In this document: positions 46,143-58,800 of the stretch, in pieces
Layout: each line of letters opens with the position of its first letter
Numbering within the stretch: the first letter of the stretch is position 1
Assembly (NCBI GenBank): GCA_948567375.1
Contig: OX419756.1
Location: 38,542,552-38,606,551 of the forward strand
Reading direction: 5' to 3'
DNA: 64,000 nucleotides
Source: Lunularia cruciata
Taxonomy: Eukaryota > Streptophyta > Marchantiopsida > Lunulariales > Lunulariaceae
Notes under the pieces: generated by a model
Database searches by the model: none
The model's input: only the letters and a program-made list of their open reading frames with translations
Told to the model about the DNA's origin: nothing
Made by a program: the position numbers and the translations under genes

Positions 46143-47194
46143 CAAGTCATGTCGAAGTGGACAAGACCTTGGATGCATTGTAATGCCATTACTATTGGCC
46201 CAAGATGAGCAACGACGTGATGGACTACATACACAACTACCTACTCCGTCAACAAAACAAAGCTTCTAATCAAGCTCCTACATGGCTCCTTCAACCTCTC
46301 TCCACTCTTACACAATGTTGAGAACATGTGAGTATGGATCTTGTCTATGAATTACCCAAGACTACCTCAGGTTTTGACTCCATCGTGGTCTTTGTGGACC
46401 GGCTCAACAAAATGATTCATGTACACAATACCACCAAGGATGTGACTGCTCCACAACTAGCTCAATTATACTCAGATGAAGTCTTCTCTCACCATGGCTT
46501 ATCTTGAGTACTCATTACTGATAGAGGCACTCAATTCACCAGTTTGTTTTGGCAAGCAATTTTTGGATTCTTCAAACCAAGTTGGCCATGTCCACAGCTT
46601 ACCACCCACAAATAGATGGACAAATAGAGTGGGCTAATTGCACTATTGCAAACATGTTGCATGGCTTCACCTTAGAAGAGCAAGAGAGGTGGGACACCCT
46701 ACTCCCATTGGTGGAATTTGCTTACAACAATTTGGTGAATGCATCCACACGTGTCACCCCATTATTCCTTGTGTATGGTGAGCATCTCTTCACACCTTCT
46801 AGCTTGATGAAGATTCGTTTGGTGGTTACCAAGGTTGATGCAATCAACACATTTGTTTCTAGAATCCAACAAAGTGTGGAGAGCGCCAAGCACAGATTGC
46901 AGATTGCACAAAATCAACAAAAGCAATATGCCGATGCATACCATAGGCACATGGAGTTCAATGTTGGGGATCAGGTGTGATTGTCTACAACCAACCTCAC
47001 ATTAGTTGGCCCTTGTAAGCTCTGACCTAGTTTTATTGGGCCTTTTTCTATTCTTTGTCGAGTCGACGTTGTGGCCTATCATCACACATGAAGATCCATC
47101 CAATGTTCCATCTTTCCCTACTATGCAAATATACTCCCCTATTGGGCCACTATCATTCCACACAAGACCTTTGACCTTGTTTGACACTCATTGA
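46143..47194 (+). pseudogene. Integrase of the outer chromovirus
   Basis: Core pieces are VSMDLVYELPKTTSGFDSIV (first Asp, about 46,330-46,390), VLITDRGTQFTS (second Asp, about 46,510-46,545) and AYHPQIDGQ (about 46,596-46,622). The Glu position that normally follows DGQTE reads in-frame as IEW. An open piece runs from 46,549 to 46,980 with the usual LPLVEFAYNN and LFLVYGEH blocks. Stops break it elsewhere. Confidence 0.85.
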
Positions 47195-47198
47195 TGAC

Positions 47199-47367
47199 AT
47201 GAAGGAATATGAAGTGGAGCGTATCCTCCAAAAATGCATGCATGGTACTCACCATATGTAGGTGGACTATCTGGTATAGTGGATGTTACCTCTCTATGAG
47301 GCAGCCTGGGAGCGCGTTGTCAATTTAACACATGCACGAGTGTTGGTACAAGCGTTTGAGCAATAGT
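47199..47367 (+). pseudogene. Chromodomain at the C-terminus of the outer element's polyprotein
   Basis: Translation gives EYEVERILQKC, then VDYLV-W, LYEAAWERVVNL and VLVQAFEQ. This is the chromodomain pattern (Y.VE.IL..., YLVKW.G, ..TWE...NL, ..I..F). Two TAG codons interrupt it, one at the Lys-Trp site. Its presence places the outer element among chromoviruses, whose chromodomain binds methylated histone H3 and guides integration to heterochromatin (established for the group). Confidence 0.85.
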
Positions 47368-47390
47368 TGCATAACGAGGACGTTACATCT

Positions 47391-47404
47391 TAAAAGGAGG
47401 GAGG
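47391..47404 (+). other. Polypurine tract of the outer chromovirus
   Basis: TAAAAGGAGGGAGG, two bases before the 3' LTR start TGTAATACCAAGAGC. Confidence 0.85.
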
Positions 47405-47406
47405 TT

Positions 47407-48155
47407 TGTAATACCAAGAGCTAACCATATGATCTAGATGTGAAATTTGGTTTGGTAACATCTAGAATGATGTTATACATGATGGAAAAAATAGATCAGA
47501 TAGAAGTATCACCAAAAGGGTACTTCTACTAATAGGGCAAAAATTATAATTGACTTGGAAACCTTAGAACCAATAGCTAGACATATGATCTAAAGGTGAC
47601 AATTGGTTCAATAACATTTGGAAGGATGTTACACATGATGGACTAAATAGATCAAAAAGATGTTTCACCAAAAGGGGACTTCTACTAGTAGAGTAGGAAC
47701 CAAAATATACCTGAAATCTTTGAAGGCAATTTTGGAGGCCTAAACTAATGAATTAGGCCTCAAAAATGTGCAAACCCCCCCTTAATTGGAGAAAAGGTTG
47801 GCCCCCTCCCCCTTGGTTTTTCTTGTCAAGAGCTTTCCAATAGTACCTCACCCACGTGATGTTGAGATTCTACTAAAAGATTCCCTAAAAGATTCCCTAT
47901 GGTCAAAGCTTGTTTGACCAACCAGATAGGACCAAGACCGACATGTCACCCATCCAAGTAAGTAATCCAAGTGTGGATCTTGCTAACATGTCACCTATCT
48001 TTGTGCCTAATCCTATGGTGGAGCTTGCTTGGAGGAGCTTCCTTGGAGGAGATCTTCTTTGTCTATATAATAAAGAGATAGTGCTCCTGTGGGGCGTTGG
48101 AGGATTAAGTGTGAAATCTGGGTTTTCTCTCTTCTCTTGTCCTTGGAGTATTAAA
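47407..48155 (+). repeat. 3' LTR of the outer chromovirus
   Basis: Starts TGTAATACCAAGAGC and ends GGAGTATTAAA, about 749 bp. The first 330 bp are two diverged copies of one ~165-bp unit (each has CATATGATCTA, AACAT(C/T)(T/G)(A/G)GAA, ATGTTA(T/C)ACATGATGGA and CACCAAAAGGG). The core promoter/poly(A) region is GTCTATATAATAAAGAGA at about 48,059. Confidence 0.88.
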
Positions 48156-48413
48156 AATGATCTCTTCATGCTACAAGATAACTCTACATACATTGTTGGT
48201 CTTTGTGATAAAAGGAACATTGTTCTATCCACCTATCCAATGAATCCAAGAATCCTTTGTTACCAAAGAAGGAAGAAATTTGTAGTCTCTTTTCTTGGTC
48301 CGGCTATTTCACCTCCGTGTTGAGCATGGAAAAATTGCATCCATTCCTTGGTTGGTAAATAAGATGATGGGCCCAACACTAAGATCACATATATTCAATG
48401 ATAATACCCTAGG

Positions 48414-48995
48414 TGTAATGTTTTTGAGGATAAGAGAATCCCCAAAAGAAACACAAGATTGCATTCCTCAATCCTCTGATATCCTAAAGGGGCACCTTGT
48501 CTTTATTATGTAGCAAAGAGGATCCACTCAAAGGGAGCTACATCCTTGGATCAAATACATGGATTGATGACATGTAAGCAAGCTTCACCCTTAGATTAAA
48601 TGCATGGATTGGTGACATGTCAATCCTTGTCCTATTTGGTTGGTCAACTTGTTTGACTAAAAGGAATGAAAATTTTCTTGTAGGAAGCTCAAAACAACAT
48701 GGGTAAGGTATTATTCAAAAGACCTTGATGAGATTAACAAGAGGGGAGTAGGATACACCTTTTCCCTCAAAGGGGAAGAATATTTCATTTTTCAAGGCCT
48801 AATTTATTTGTTTAGGTCTCCCAAAATTGGCCCTAAAGTTCTTAGGGTGTTGTCGGCCTTTGCCCTATTATATGTGGAAGTATTCTTTTGGTGATTCTTG
48901 TATCTGATCTTCTTAGACCACATATATAACATCCCTAAAAATATTACCAAACCCATTTCCACTTCTAGATAATTTGTCTTGCTAATGGGATTACA
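48414..48995 (-). mobile_element. Diverged LTR relic of the same broad family (minus strand)
   Basis: Read on the minus strand it starts TGTAATCCCATTAGC and ends CTCAAAAACATTACA, 582 bp. It shares the TATATAAT-type core and the GGTGGAGCTT-like blocks with the 47.4 kb LTR but is shorter, with only one copy of the 5' sub-repeat. Flanks CTAGG and CCAAG match at only three of five bases. Confidence 0.7.
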
Positions 48996-51370
48996 CCAAG
49001 CTATACATTTAACATTTCCATTATGACTGAATCTATCCAATCCATATAGGGGTTTTGTCTCTCTTATAAGTTTCTTGAAGATAGTTTGATAATGTCAACC
49101 AGTGCATGAAATGACACTATGCCCATTTTGATCAGCTACCTTAACGGTTGGGAATCCAATGCTTGGAAAATGTCAATTCAAAATCTGAACTTCTAATTGC
49201 ATATCCTCTTTTGAGCAAATATTGAGAGCAGATTTCATGTTCCCATAAGCCTAACAACAAATCTATAATATTTTCATTCTCATCCCATTCATCATCCAAG
49301 TTCTACTCACTCTCTTGGTCGACTTAGCCCACTCAAATTCATCATTGTTGCTAAAGTTTACATTTTCAGTTGTGAACCATATATGTCGCTCAATAGATTT
49401 TGTAATGATCTTCTTTAAGCTCCTCATACCATTGCATCTCGACATATGCTATTTCAATTCAAAGGTCAATACAAAATAAAATCCAAAGTTACACACATCA
49501 ACAATTATCAAACATTATCTCTAAAAAGAAATTAATCTACTTACAAAAAATTAATTTATATGGAACCATGTAAATTGGATAGGACAGTTGTAACCCTATG
49601 AAACAAACTCAAATTTGCATGAAAAAAGACTCTGTAAAATGAACTAAAACTAGTTTGCATGAAACAAACTCGAACTAGTCTACATGAAACTGGTCTACAA
49701 ACTCAAGTTAGTTGGTCTTGTTTACCTAAACTTGAAAATGACCTAAGCTGAATGGAAGTTAATGCATTACTTGAGCTAAATTGAAGCTCCACCACGACCA
49801 GAGTTGGTCGAACTGAACTTGAAGCCCAATTTGCCGAGAGGACACAAGGAAATGAAAAGAAAAAGGAAAAGGAAAGCTTAATTTGCCGAAAACAAGGGAA
49901 ATTGAAAAAGAAGGAAGCTCTATTTGCCAAGTAAATCAAAAAGAAGGAAATTGGAAGTAGGACATTTAATTATTTGTCTTGTTCTATTAAGGGTTAATTA
50001 ATGTTTATGGGGAATTACACACAGCCCATAAATCACTAAAATTCTACGGGTCATGAGTTTCTTTACTCATAAATGTTTGATGGCTTACCCGTAAATCATT
50101 CCGAGATTTGTCTTAAGGGTACACATAAATATTTTTTATGGATGCCCGTAAATTGTCTACAGGTACTCGAAAAGCAGTTATTGAAACCGCCTAATCCTTT
50201 CAAGCGGCTATCAGCTTATAGAACTTTTGTTCGTGAGAAGAACTACACTCCAAATGTAAATTGTGAAATGTGAAACTCCAATATTGCTATGTTGTGACCA
50301 ATGACTGGACGATCAGAAATATTTGAAAACTATTTATTCAGCCAAAAATTTATTGAAATGACTCCATAAAAGGAATTTATGGGTAGACAACCGGTTCATT
50401 TAGCTATAGCTGAATGGAGAGAGAGAGAGGACTTCCATCTGCATCTAGGAAACTTAATTCTCCTATAAGAGCCCGTTCTACCAATATTGTACGAGAACCA
50501 GGTCCCCGTTTGAACGACGCAAAATTAGTGTACATACGAGGATAAATAGCACATCATCACCACTCGTGCTGAATGCACCAGGAAGTATTGGAAGAAGATT
50601 GCAGAAGAATAATACTAAAATACAGACTTGTCAGGAATGTACACAAGAAAATAAGTAAGGGCGTGAGGAAGTATTGGAAGAAGATTGCAGAAGAATGGTA
50701 ATAAAATAGCACTCTGGCTAACCTGATTGAATAGTTTCGTTTGTGTAAATTAAGCATAATTCAAATTCTTGGAGAATTTGAGAAAACTCATCAAGCTTGA
50801 ATTTAGATTCTCTCTAGTAAAATGGGAATCACAACTATAAAGAGCCCATTTCAAATGGGCTACAATGATAGTAATGGTCGTCATTGAGAAAATGGACTCT
50901 AATATAATCTCACACGAGTAAGGCTAATCAGATTTGTGGTGTACTTGCAAATATCACCACAATCATTTTCTGACTTTTTTTAACTCATAGGAGTTGTACT
51001 CTTGTAAGTAATTCCCAAATATGCTTAAGGTTACATCAAACCTGGAAATATAGTATAAAAGAACGATAAGTAACATCTATAATCACTTCAATGGTATCAA
51101 TCAAAATCATATTTATTCTAGGTCCAGTTGCCTTCAAATATGCAAGTTCAAGTGGAGGACAAAAGACAAGAAAATAAGGTTCAACTTTACATTTCTGAGT
51201 GGAGTCTGAAATCGAGAAACCACGCACCTATTATGTACGCGAGGCTGGAAAGGAAGGATGTTCACTACAATTTCATGGAAACGAAGCCAAACTTAGACGC
51301 GGGGTTAGAAGCTCTCTATTAGCACAACTATTGAAAGTTCGAGTTCGGTGGAACTAAGTAGAAATCGTCA
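48996..51370. other. Region without a recognised gene; one small tandem duplication
   Basis: No coding motif. GGAAGTATTGGAAGAAGATT and the following ten bases occur at 50,581-50,610 and exactly again at 50,667-50,696 (86 bp apart). Open frames on both strands are short and featureless. Confidence 0.4.
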
Positions 51371-51422
51371 AAAAAATTTGGACCATTTCTCGATTTGTGC
51401 GTGTCATCCTTGCGCAGGGGCC

Positions 51423-51454
<32 letters not shown>

Positions 51455-51474
51455 TCGGATGTCCCCGAGGGGAC
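51370..51474 (-). ncRNA. U6: U6 spliceosomal snRNA sequence (gene or retro-copy)
   Basis: The minus strand from 51,474 down to about 51,370 reads as complete plant U6. It has the 5' stem-loop GTCCCCTCGGGGAC, then the invariant ATACAGAGA (U6/5' splice-site pairing) and AGATTAGCATGGCCCCTGCG (U2/U6 and internal stem-loop region). The GATGACACGCACAAATCGAG and TGGTCC 3' segments follow, ending in a T-run that could terminate pol III. The only difference I see from the usual plant sequence is C for T in the 5' loop. I do not see the plant upstream sequence element (TCCCACATCG) or a well-placed TATA box in the ~90 bp upstream. It may therefore be a recent retro-pseudogene rather than an expressed gene. 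Confidence 0.93.
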
Positions 51475-54400
51475 GAGAAGGCGTCAGCGAATACTCTATC
51501 CAAAGGCTTGTGTATAGCCTGCTGCAAACTTTATGGTTTAATAAGGTAGCAGATTATACACGTTTCGCTGCACTTCTTCGCATCTAATGGTAGCAGAGAG
51601 AGAATAGCAATACTACCGTAAACATCATACTCGATCACAGGTGTGCTCAATGGCTCCAGACAGAGACGTGCTCCAGTACATAGTTCACATTCATCTCGTG
51701 ATATTTGATTCCTATTATGCTGACAGTAAGGGTGACAGACAAGCTTGATCTGATTGAATTATGATGGGCACTGATTTCTCCCAAAGTATTCCCGAGTAAA
51801 AGATATTCGACTTCAAAACAGAAAAGTTAAGCATTTGGGTGGATATGGCACCTGCCCTGCTTGAAATTCAAAGCAGTTAGATACTTTACCTCCTCTTTCC
51901 TCGTGTCTTTATGGGCATGACAAGTTGCGATTATTTTCTTTCCGAACTCAATTTCCAAGCATAGTTTTCTGTTAGACATTACTCTATCCACAGAGAATAG
52001 ACGGAAGAAACGACGAATTTTAAGGAAATGACACCATCCCAAGTAGCTGGATTCATAATGACCTCCAGTGTTTGAGTGATCTTGCTATCAATATTTCCAC
52101 TATTCCGAGTCGGATAAAGCTGCATTATGGGAGACTGACCTCCATATTATCAATTTTCATATCGTAACAGGTCTTTCAAACAGACTACTTAAAGATTTGG
52201 GCCAATTTCACGATCTTCGAGAGTGCCTCCTTCCCAGTTTCAACTTAGAAACGAAGAAATCGTTATTCCGTCCATTCATCGTTGGTAACTAGATAACCTA
52301 CAGACAATCTATGCAGTCCAAACTTTAACATCCTCCTTTGGCTGACGGCACATTCGGCTCAAACACAATACATGTTCTCGTTTCACTTCCTTTTCATATT
52401 TTCAATTTGCAGGAACATTGCTTTACTCAAAGGGAGCAATACGAGTGCACACAGGTAGATGTGGAGGCATTATTATTGCCCAGGCAAATCACATGCCTCT
52501 AGCCGAAAGTCTAAACGTGGTATTCATCTATAGTGGCTGGCTACACATTCGATTGATCTAAGGTTGATGAATCAAAGAGGAGATTTGCAAGGTGATAATA
52601 TGTAGAGCGGAGTGTTGCGAGAGTTCTCCCCACATTTGAGTTCTTTGCTTGAAGCTCTTTACCAAATTAAAATGGCTTTGATTTGTAGAGGTGAATTCAT
52701 TCTAAATGTTCCTTTTTCTATGTTGTTTAGATGTGAATGGGTAATTCCAATCGGGATGCCTTAAATTGTTGATCTTTTGATTGAGCTACCAAAGAGGAAA
52801 GCAAAGGTAGAACACTTTCTAGTTTACAAACAAACAAAGGTTCAACTTAGAACCTAATGTTAGCTACAAACTTCTAGTCAATGTTATCTTTTGTTTAAAA
52901 GGAATCCTTGTCCTTTGTTTTCCCTAAACTTCTATTCAAGCTCAACACCTTCTAGCTTCATACCCTCACTCAAATTGCCTTCAAATTTGGATTCTAAATT
53001 ACCTTCTCCTTTCCCTTTGTGCTTTGTAGGGAGTAAAGTTTGAGAAAGTATAGTGCATCTTGGTCTTCTACTCCATGTGCTTCTCCATGTTCCTTTGTAA
53101 CTACTGCCTTTGCGAATGATAGCCTTCTTAGCTAAAGAGTGCACATTCTTATATAAAATCTCCTTTATGTTTTGCCTTTGGTTTTGGAACTCTAGCCAAA
53201 GTTGGAGAAGTTATCTCCTTTGTCTTAGGTTCTTTTAGAGAGACCTTGATTTGGACAAATTCTTGTATAAACTTGTCAAGGATATAAATATATCCTAAAA
53301 AAATAGATTGAAATCTCTTGGTATAAGCTTGTTGGCACAGTAAGGAAAAATAGTGTCAATACCATTTTGCCTTAGTTTGCAAATTTTTTTTGCAAATCAT
53401 TACAAGTGGAAAAATGTAGAGTTCTATGATAGCTTCTTTGGGAATGGATGCGGGATAGTTGGCAGAAGTTGGGTTGCTGCTATTCTTGAGGTCGCTATAA
53501 AGCAATGACCTACAGATTTACTGTATACTTTTAGAGTTTTCTACAAAGTATACAAGGAAATAGATCAAATTTTAGATTAATTAATTGCTTATAATTCTCT
53601 AGACTTTGCAAAGGAAGTTGAAGTTGAAGTTGAAGAAATGTATCCCAAACGGATTATATCATCTTTAATAATTGAAAAGAAGGTTCTGACATGTATCCTT
53701 CTAATTCTAACGACTTTAGGCAATCTGGTTCTCAAGGCGCAAGGGAGAAGAGTGAGTATGGATTTTCTTCTCTAATTCCAAGTTTATCACTCAATTTACC
53801 ACAAGCTCAATCAATGCAAACCATAATTTCCCCATTGCAATGGAACACTAAATTTCCCTTTCTCTCTCTTACTAGCAAAATGTAGAAAAATGAAAGTAAG
53901 AAAATGATCTTTTCAAGAAAGAAGTCTTTCTATACTTGATCTTTGTTTTTATATATCATTAGTCATTGGCTCACACACTTTTGTGATTTGTGCTTTTAAT
54001 GTCAATTCAGCTTCTACCCATGTAATTGTTTTTTTATATCATTAATCATTGGCTCACACACTTTTGTGATGTGTGCTTTTAATGTCAATTCAGCTTCTAC
54101 CCGGAGGTTGCCCATACAATCCTGTCACATTTGCGGCGCGTCTGTGGGGTTCCATAAAATCTTTTATGGGAACCCGAAAACCTGTATTTGGAAGGCCCTA
54201 TTCCTCTCATGTCCTGTAACAATCTATGGGAGATCCTATAGGCCTGCTTGGCAAACTTGTTTACGGCCGCAAATATGGGCGAAATGAACACCTGATATGT
54301 TGAAGTAAGTAGTAGTCCCTCTTTTGTCTCACCCTTGTAGGGCTTGATGGGGTCTTCCCCTCCTCAGTGTTTTCTACGCCGTTGCCTATCTCATTGATGA

Positions 54401-55850
54401 TGCGTTGAAGTAACTAGTAGAAGTCACCAAGAACTCCTCCCCATTTCTTGTTGAGTGAACATTACTCTATAACGTGATTGCAGTAGTATAAAGCTAGAAT
54501 AAACTACTTCCGTTGCTAATCATATCAATGACAAGTGAAAGGGGCCCCTAAACTACCATATATATATAAAATTTTGAGAGCATTTTAAAAATAAGAGCTA
54601 GACTTTATCTCCGTTGAAATTTTCAAGTAATTAGGATAGACCATCAAAAACTTATTCTCTTCATCTTAATTGCGTGAGAATTATTCAATGTACATCAATC
54701 ACTCAATAAGTTTATATGAGTAGTCTATAACAAGTTTATGATGTAATAGACTTGATATGTACAACGAAAATAAATTACCTATTGGATGAATGTATTAGAT
54801 TGCTAGCTTTTGCATCAACTCTTGATAATTTTAACGTAGAGTTGACTGCATACTTAAACCTAGAAACTGAAAAACCAAAGACCATAAGACATATTTAACG
54901 ATGTTTATCGAATAATCGTCTTCCTATGGTTCTATTATACTAAACGAGCATTGAATTTTAATCAAAATGTAGTTTAATTCATTTTTAAGGAGAAAGTGAA
55001 ATAAGTCTATGTGTTAGGTGGATTATATTAATTTTACCTTTTCAAATTGACTTCAATTGGTAAATAACCAATGCTTGATGGGATACTAATCTTAGTGGAG
55101 GAAATTCAATATTTTTGGCGTTTTCTGCTTGTCATTTGATGGAAATTAGTTGTTTATGCAACTAATTCGAAGTGCATTTCATAAAAAATGCAGAAAACAC
55201 GTAGGATGTTCAAAGCATAAGAAGACGTTTTAACCATGGAAAACTTGCAGCATCTTGATGAAATATTTCATTCCATAGGTTTTGTACATAAGTCAAGCTG
55301 TGATTCATCGAAAGAGCATGGGGCACATGGGATGTTCCGAGCATAAGAATATATTAAGCATCAAAAAGTTGCCACAATATGATGATGGTTTCATTCAGTA
55401 ATCTAAGTTTTGTCTATAGTTGGACTCTTAATTAGTCTCTGTTTGAAACCAAGGCATTATTGATTCACATTAAGGATGTTGATCATTAACGAAACAGAAA
55501 GTTATTCTTATCCTGATTTCCCTGGTCAAACATTTTCTTAATGCACCAATCGACAGTATGCATTTTCTTTTCGTTTGAGCTCCGTTTTTGTTCAGCACGT
55601 AAGTTCTCTTTCGCCACGAATCTCTCTTTCCCTTCATGATATAGTATTTGGTGGAGATCACCGGCACTCTCGAGGTATATGGAACGACCTTTCTGAGGTC
55701 TACGAGAGGACTGCTTTGGCACGTTTGCGCTTGTCTGCGTAGCCCATTTCGGAGGAGAGAAATGTCAGTTTGGTCAGAGATTCTCCATACACAAAAAGTT
55801 TCAAACTAAGCTTTGGCGCCCGAAGGAGAACTGGTAATTTCACGCGCAAT
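51475..55850. other. Intergenic region upstream of CTC1
   Basis: No gene is supported. It includes an 83-bp-period tandem duplication (53,946-54,102) and otherwise AT-rich sequence. The last ~100 bases are the probable 5' UTR of CTC1; there is no clear TATA box. Confidence 0.4.
53946..54102 (+). repeat. Tandem duplication, 83-bp period
   Basis: The block TTTTTATAT-ATCATTA(G/A)TCATTGG through CAGCTTCTACCC occurs twice, ending at 54,019 and 54,102, with only a few differences. Confidence 0.85.
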
Positions 55851-58800
55851 ATGGAGGCTGTGAGTGTGGCCAGTCTTCTGGAGGCTACCACCGCCTTTTG
55901 CTCGTCTGCCCATAATTTCGTGGTCGATCATCGCGATAGAAATGTAGTGAGTGAGGAGATTTCAGATGACACTGGTTCTCAGCTTAAGGACGTACTTGGA
56001 AAGCGGAAAAAATCTGGAAGGAATGGGGAGCCAGAGCGGAAGAAAGTTAAGAAAGCGAAGTCGGATTGTAAACTCTTGCGGGTCTCTCCTCGTTGCCGAA
56101 TAATAGTTGGTCGCTTGCTGCTTTGCAACAAGATTTATCATTCGTGGAACGGAATTGCAGCTGCTGCGGATTGCTTGTCGTTGGTCGACTCCACCGGATC
56201 AATTTGCTGCGCCATTTCTGGGGGGTTCAGTCCTCTCCTTGTCGGTAAAGTTGTAAGAGTGTTCTCTTGGAGTTTCATTCCCGTTAAAATCTCTGGAGGC
56301 AGTATCAGTGTCACTTCTCGTCATTCCCTTGCACAATCCTCATCCAAGCTTCGAGGGTCAAAGGGATCGAACTCGGAGGACACCTTGGATTGCAATGGAA
56401 TTAATTTGGAATCGAGGGGAATCAATTTACAGGCTCGGGCTACAAACAATTCGTATACTCGACTGTTTGAAGATGAAAGGAGTAATTCCCACGGGCATAT
56501 GGATTCTACTGAAAGATTCGGCTTTTTGGAGATACATAGACTGGAAATGATGGGGAAACAGGACTCGGAAGTGACAACATTTCCATCCTTATGTGTAGAT
56601 CCTGTGTCAGCAGATTATCGCAATGCTCTGTTTGAAAGTCCCCTCTTCAAGAAGGAAGGTAAACGAAGTAATCGATTGACTATTTGCGGTACTCTCCAGT
56701 CTATAAGCCCGCAGTTCGCACTTCCCTGTAATTCGTCAGAGGGCCGTGAGGATCCGAAGAGTATTTGCAAGACGATTGCTCCACCAGAGGATGATAGCAA
56801 AATCAAGAAACATTTATCTATGACCGGTTTCTTGATCGAGCTTCAATACTGTCCGTTCTGCAGCTGTACGTACATTGATCGGTGGACCGTGGCTCATAAG
56901 GCGGAAAGTCGAGGAGCTCGGCAGCTTTTTAAACAAGGTAATTCGAACGAGAAATGTATTGCGAAACATGGGCGGAAACAAGAGCCTAAGGATGACAAAC
57001 TGAATCGGAGAAGATACTCGCACGTGTATTTTTCCGGGCCAGTTGCAGCTTGGCGAGCAATACTTGCGGGAAGTTTTAAACAATGTCTTACAATTACTGG
57101 TCTCCGCAGAAAGGTTGTTTTGACCGGGGACGGACAACATCACCAATTTCTATATGTTGCAACTCGCCAAAGCTTGCTTTCCTCAGCATACCACTCAAAT
57201 CTAACATTTTCGAGGTTAAATTGTTCCATGGAGAAGAACGAAATCGAGCAATCTGAAGAAGATTTAGCGGCCAGTTCATCTGCACATGATCGCGAGAAGA
57301 GTTCGGGATTACCGTCTTCCTCAAGGTACCCGAAGATAATATGTTACGGCGGGTTTGTAACAGCTATCCTTTTTCAAGGCAATCTGATCGAACTTGACAA
57401 ACGTGTGTGGCTAATTCTCACTCGTCAAGGCCAAACGAAACTGCATGGACTGCGAGTCGGGGCGCTGGTACGTATAATTGTTTCGACATAATAGAGGCTC
57501 TTCAGCTTAGTGCACGATTTGTGTAATATGTATATGGCAAGAAGGGTGGGTTTGAACAGCATTATCAGTATCATACACTACGTCATGAGTGAAATTCAAT
57601 ACTTGCTCGTTTACCTTATAGACTTTTGAGACCCTGCTCTTCTACACACAACTCGGAACTCGCACAGAGAGACAGCCTTCTGCCCTATCTGCTTCGATTG
57701 TCCATGCTATGCTTGTAACTTTGTGTCCCAAAGCTGGCTTCTTTATAAGACATCATCACATTGCAAACTTCCCTAGAGCGTACCAGATTTGCAGCTAAGA
57801 CTTATGTTTGCAATCTCAATGAACAGTTGTCCCTTAGAGATGTTCACGCCATTACGATCCACAATAGCGCAGAAAAGGCGTTGTTGTTGGGTGCGTGTGT
57901 TCGATCTTATGTTGCCGTGCTTCTATTCTCCCCACTGAACACGCCGTAAGTGGACCTTACATTCTTAATCAGTCGGTTATATCCGTTGCTCTCTCCTGTC
58001 TTTGCAGTTTTCTTCTGAATGTCTTTCGCTAGAAGCATACTTTAAGCTCGGCATATTCCAATGATTCTAATTTGGAAAATAAATGCTTTTCAGGGCTGTG
58101 AACCAGCTACATTCGCCAAGTCTTCTCCTTAAATACTTGCAGAAGCTTCCATTCGCTCCCTCATTTTGGTAACTAGCTCGCTCATTTTCCTTTCTCGAGC
58201 GTTGTTTACCTCTCTCTACCCAGATTGTTGACTTTCTTTTTGCTTCTCTTTTAGGGTTTTTTCAGTAATTGGAAGCTTTAGGCAGAAATTTCGCGGTATC
58301 TACAGCGATAAGGAACTTATGGGCTCAAAGAAGGTCAGGAGCTATTTCACTGCCACTGATGTTTAGACTCTGTTTTGATCCGTGATAATCCATGATGGGG
58401 CACAGAATGTTCCTAACTTGCTAGCTTTTAGTTCAGTCATTTGTTGATCCTGCTAATTCCTAAAATGCTATCTTCTGAAGTTCCCACTCAAAGTAAAGCT
58501 TGAAAATCACTCTTCGTGACTGCATGGGGTATCTAGACAGTAGTTAGTGCGATCCCTCAATCCAGAGAAGAAGTTAAGTCTACAAATTTGTGATCAGTTT
58601 GTTCGTGCTCCGAGTCCCTGCATCAAATGGTATACACTCAAAATGCGGATCTTCTCATATTTCAAATTGTTCTTATAGGATCCTGGTATCATCCTAAACT
58701 ACGTTCAGAGTTTGTTGGCTCCTGATAATACGGTGGAGCGAGTAAGATCTCTTGCCCCGAGGTAGAGAAGATATCATTTTACTTCTTTGTATATGACCGA

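Larger units (their letters stand above)
31146..48155 (+). mobile_element. Outer Ty3/gypsy chromovirus, interrupted by a nested element
   Basis: The 5' LTR (cut by the gap) ends at 31,744 and is followed by a perfect tRNA-iMet PBS at 31,746-31,757. The internal region starts at 31,758, breaks at 31,849 and resumes at 42,305. It then runs through gag, protease, RT, RNase H, integrase and chromodomain to a PPT (47,391-47,404) and the 3' LTR (47,407-48,155). Removing the insert (31,850-42,304) joins GAGTAAT to TGCTTG through a shared TAATTG. Every coding part is broken by stops and shifts, so the copy is dead. A second insertion, a solo LTR at 45.46-46.14 kb, splits its integrase. Confidence 0.88.

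Noticed and set aside
56615-57324. Minus-strand open frames under CTC1 exon 1
   Set aside because: They are shadows of the long conserved plus-strand exon.
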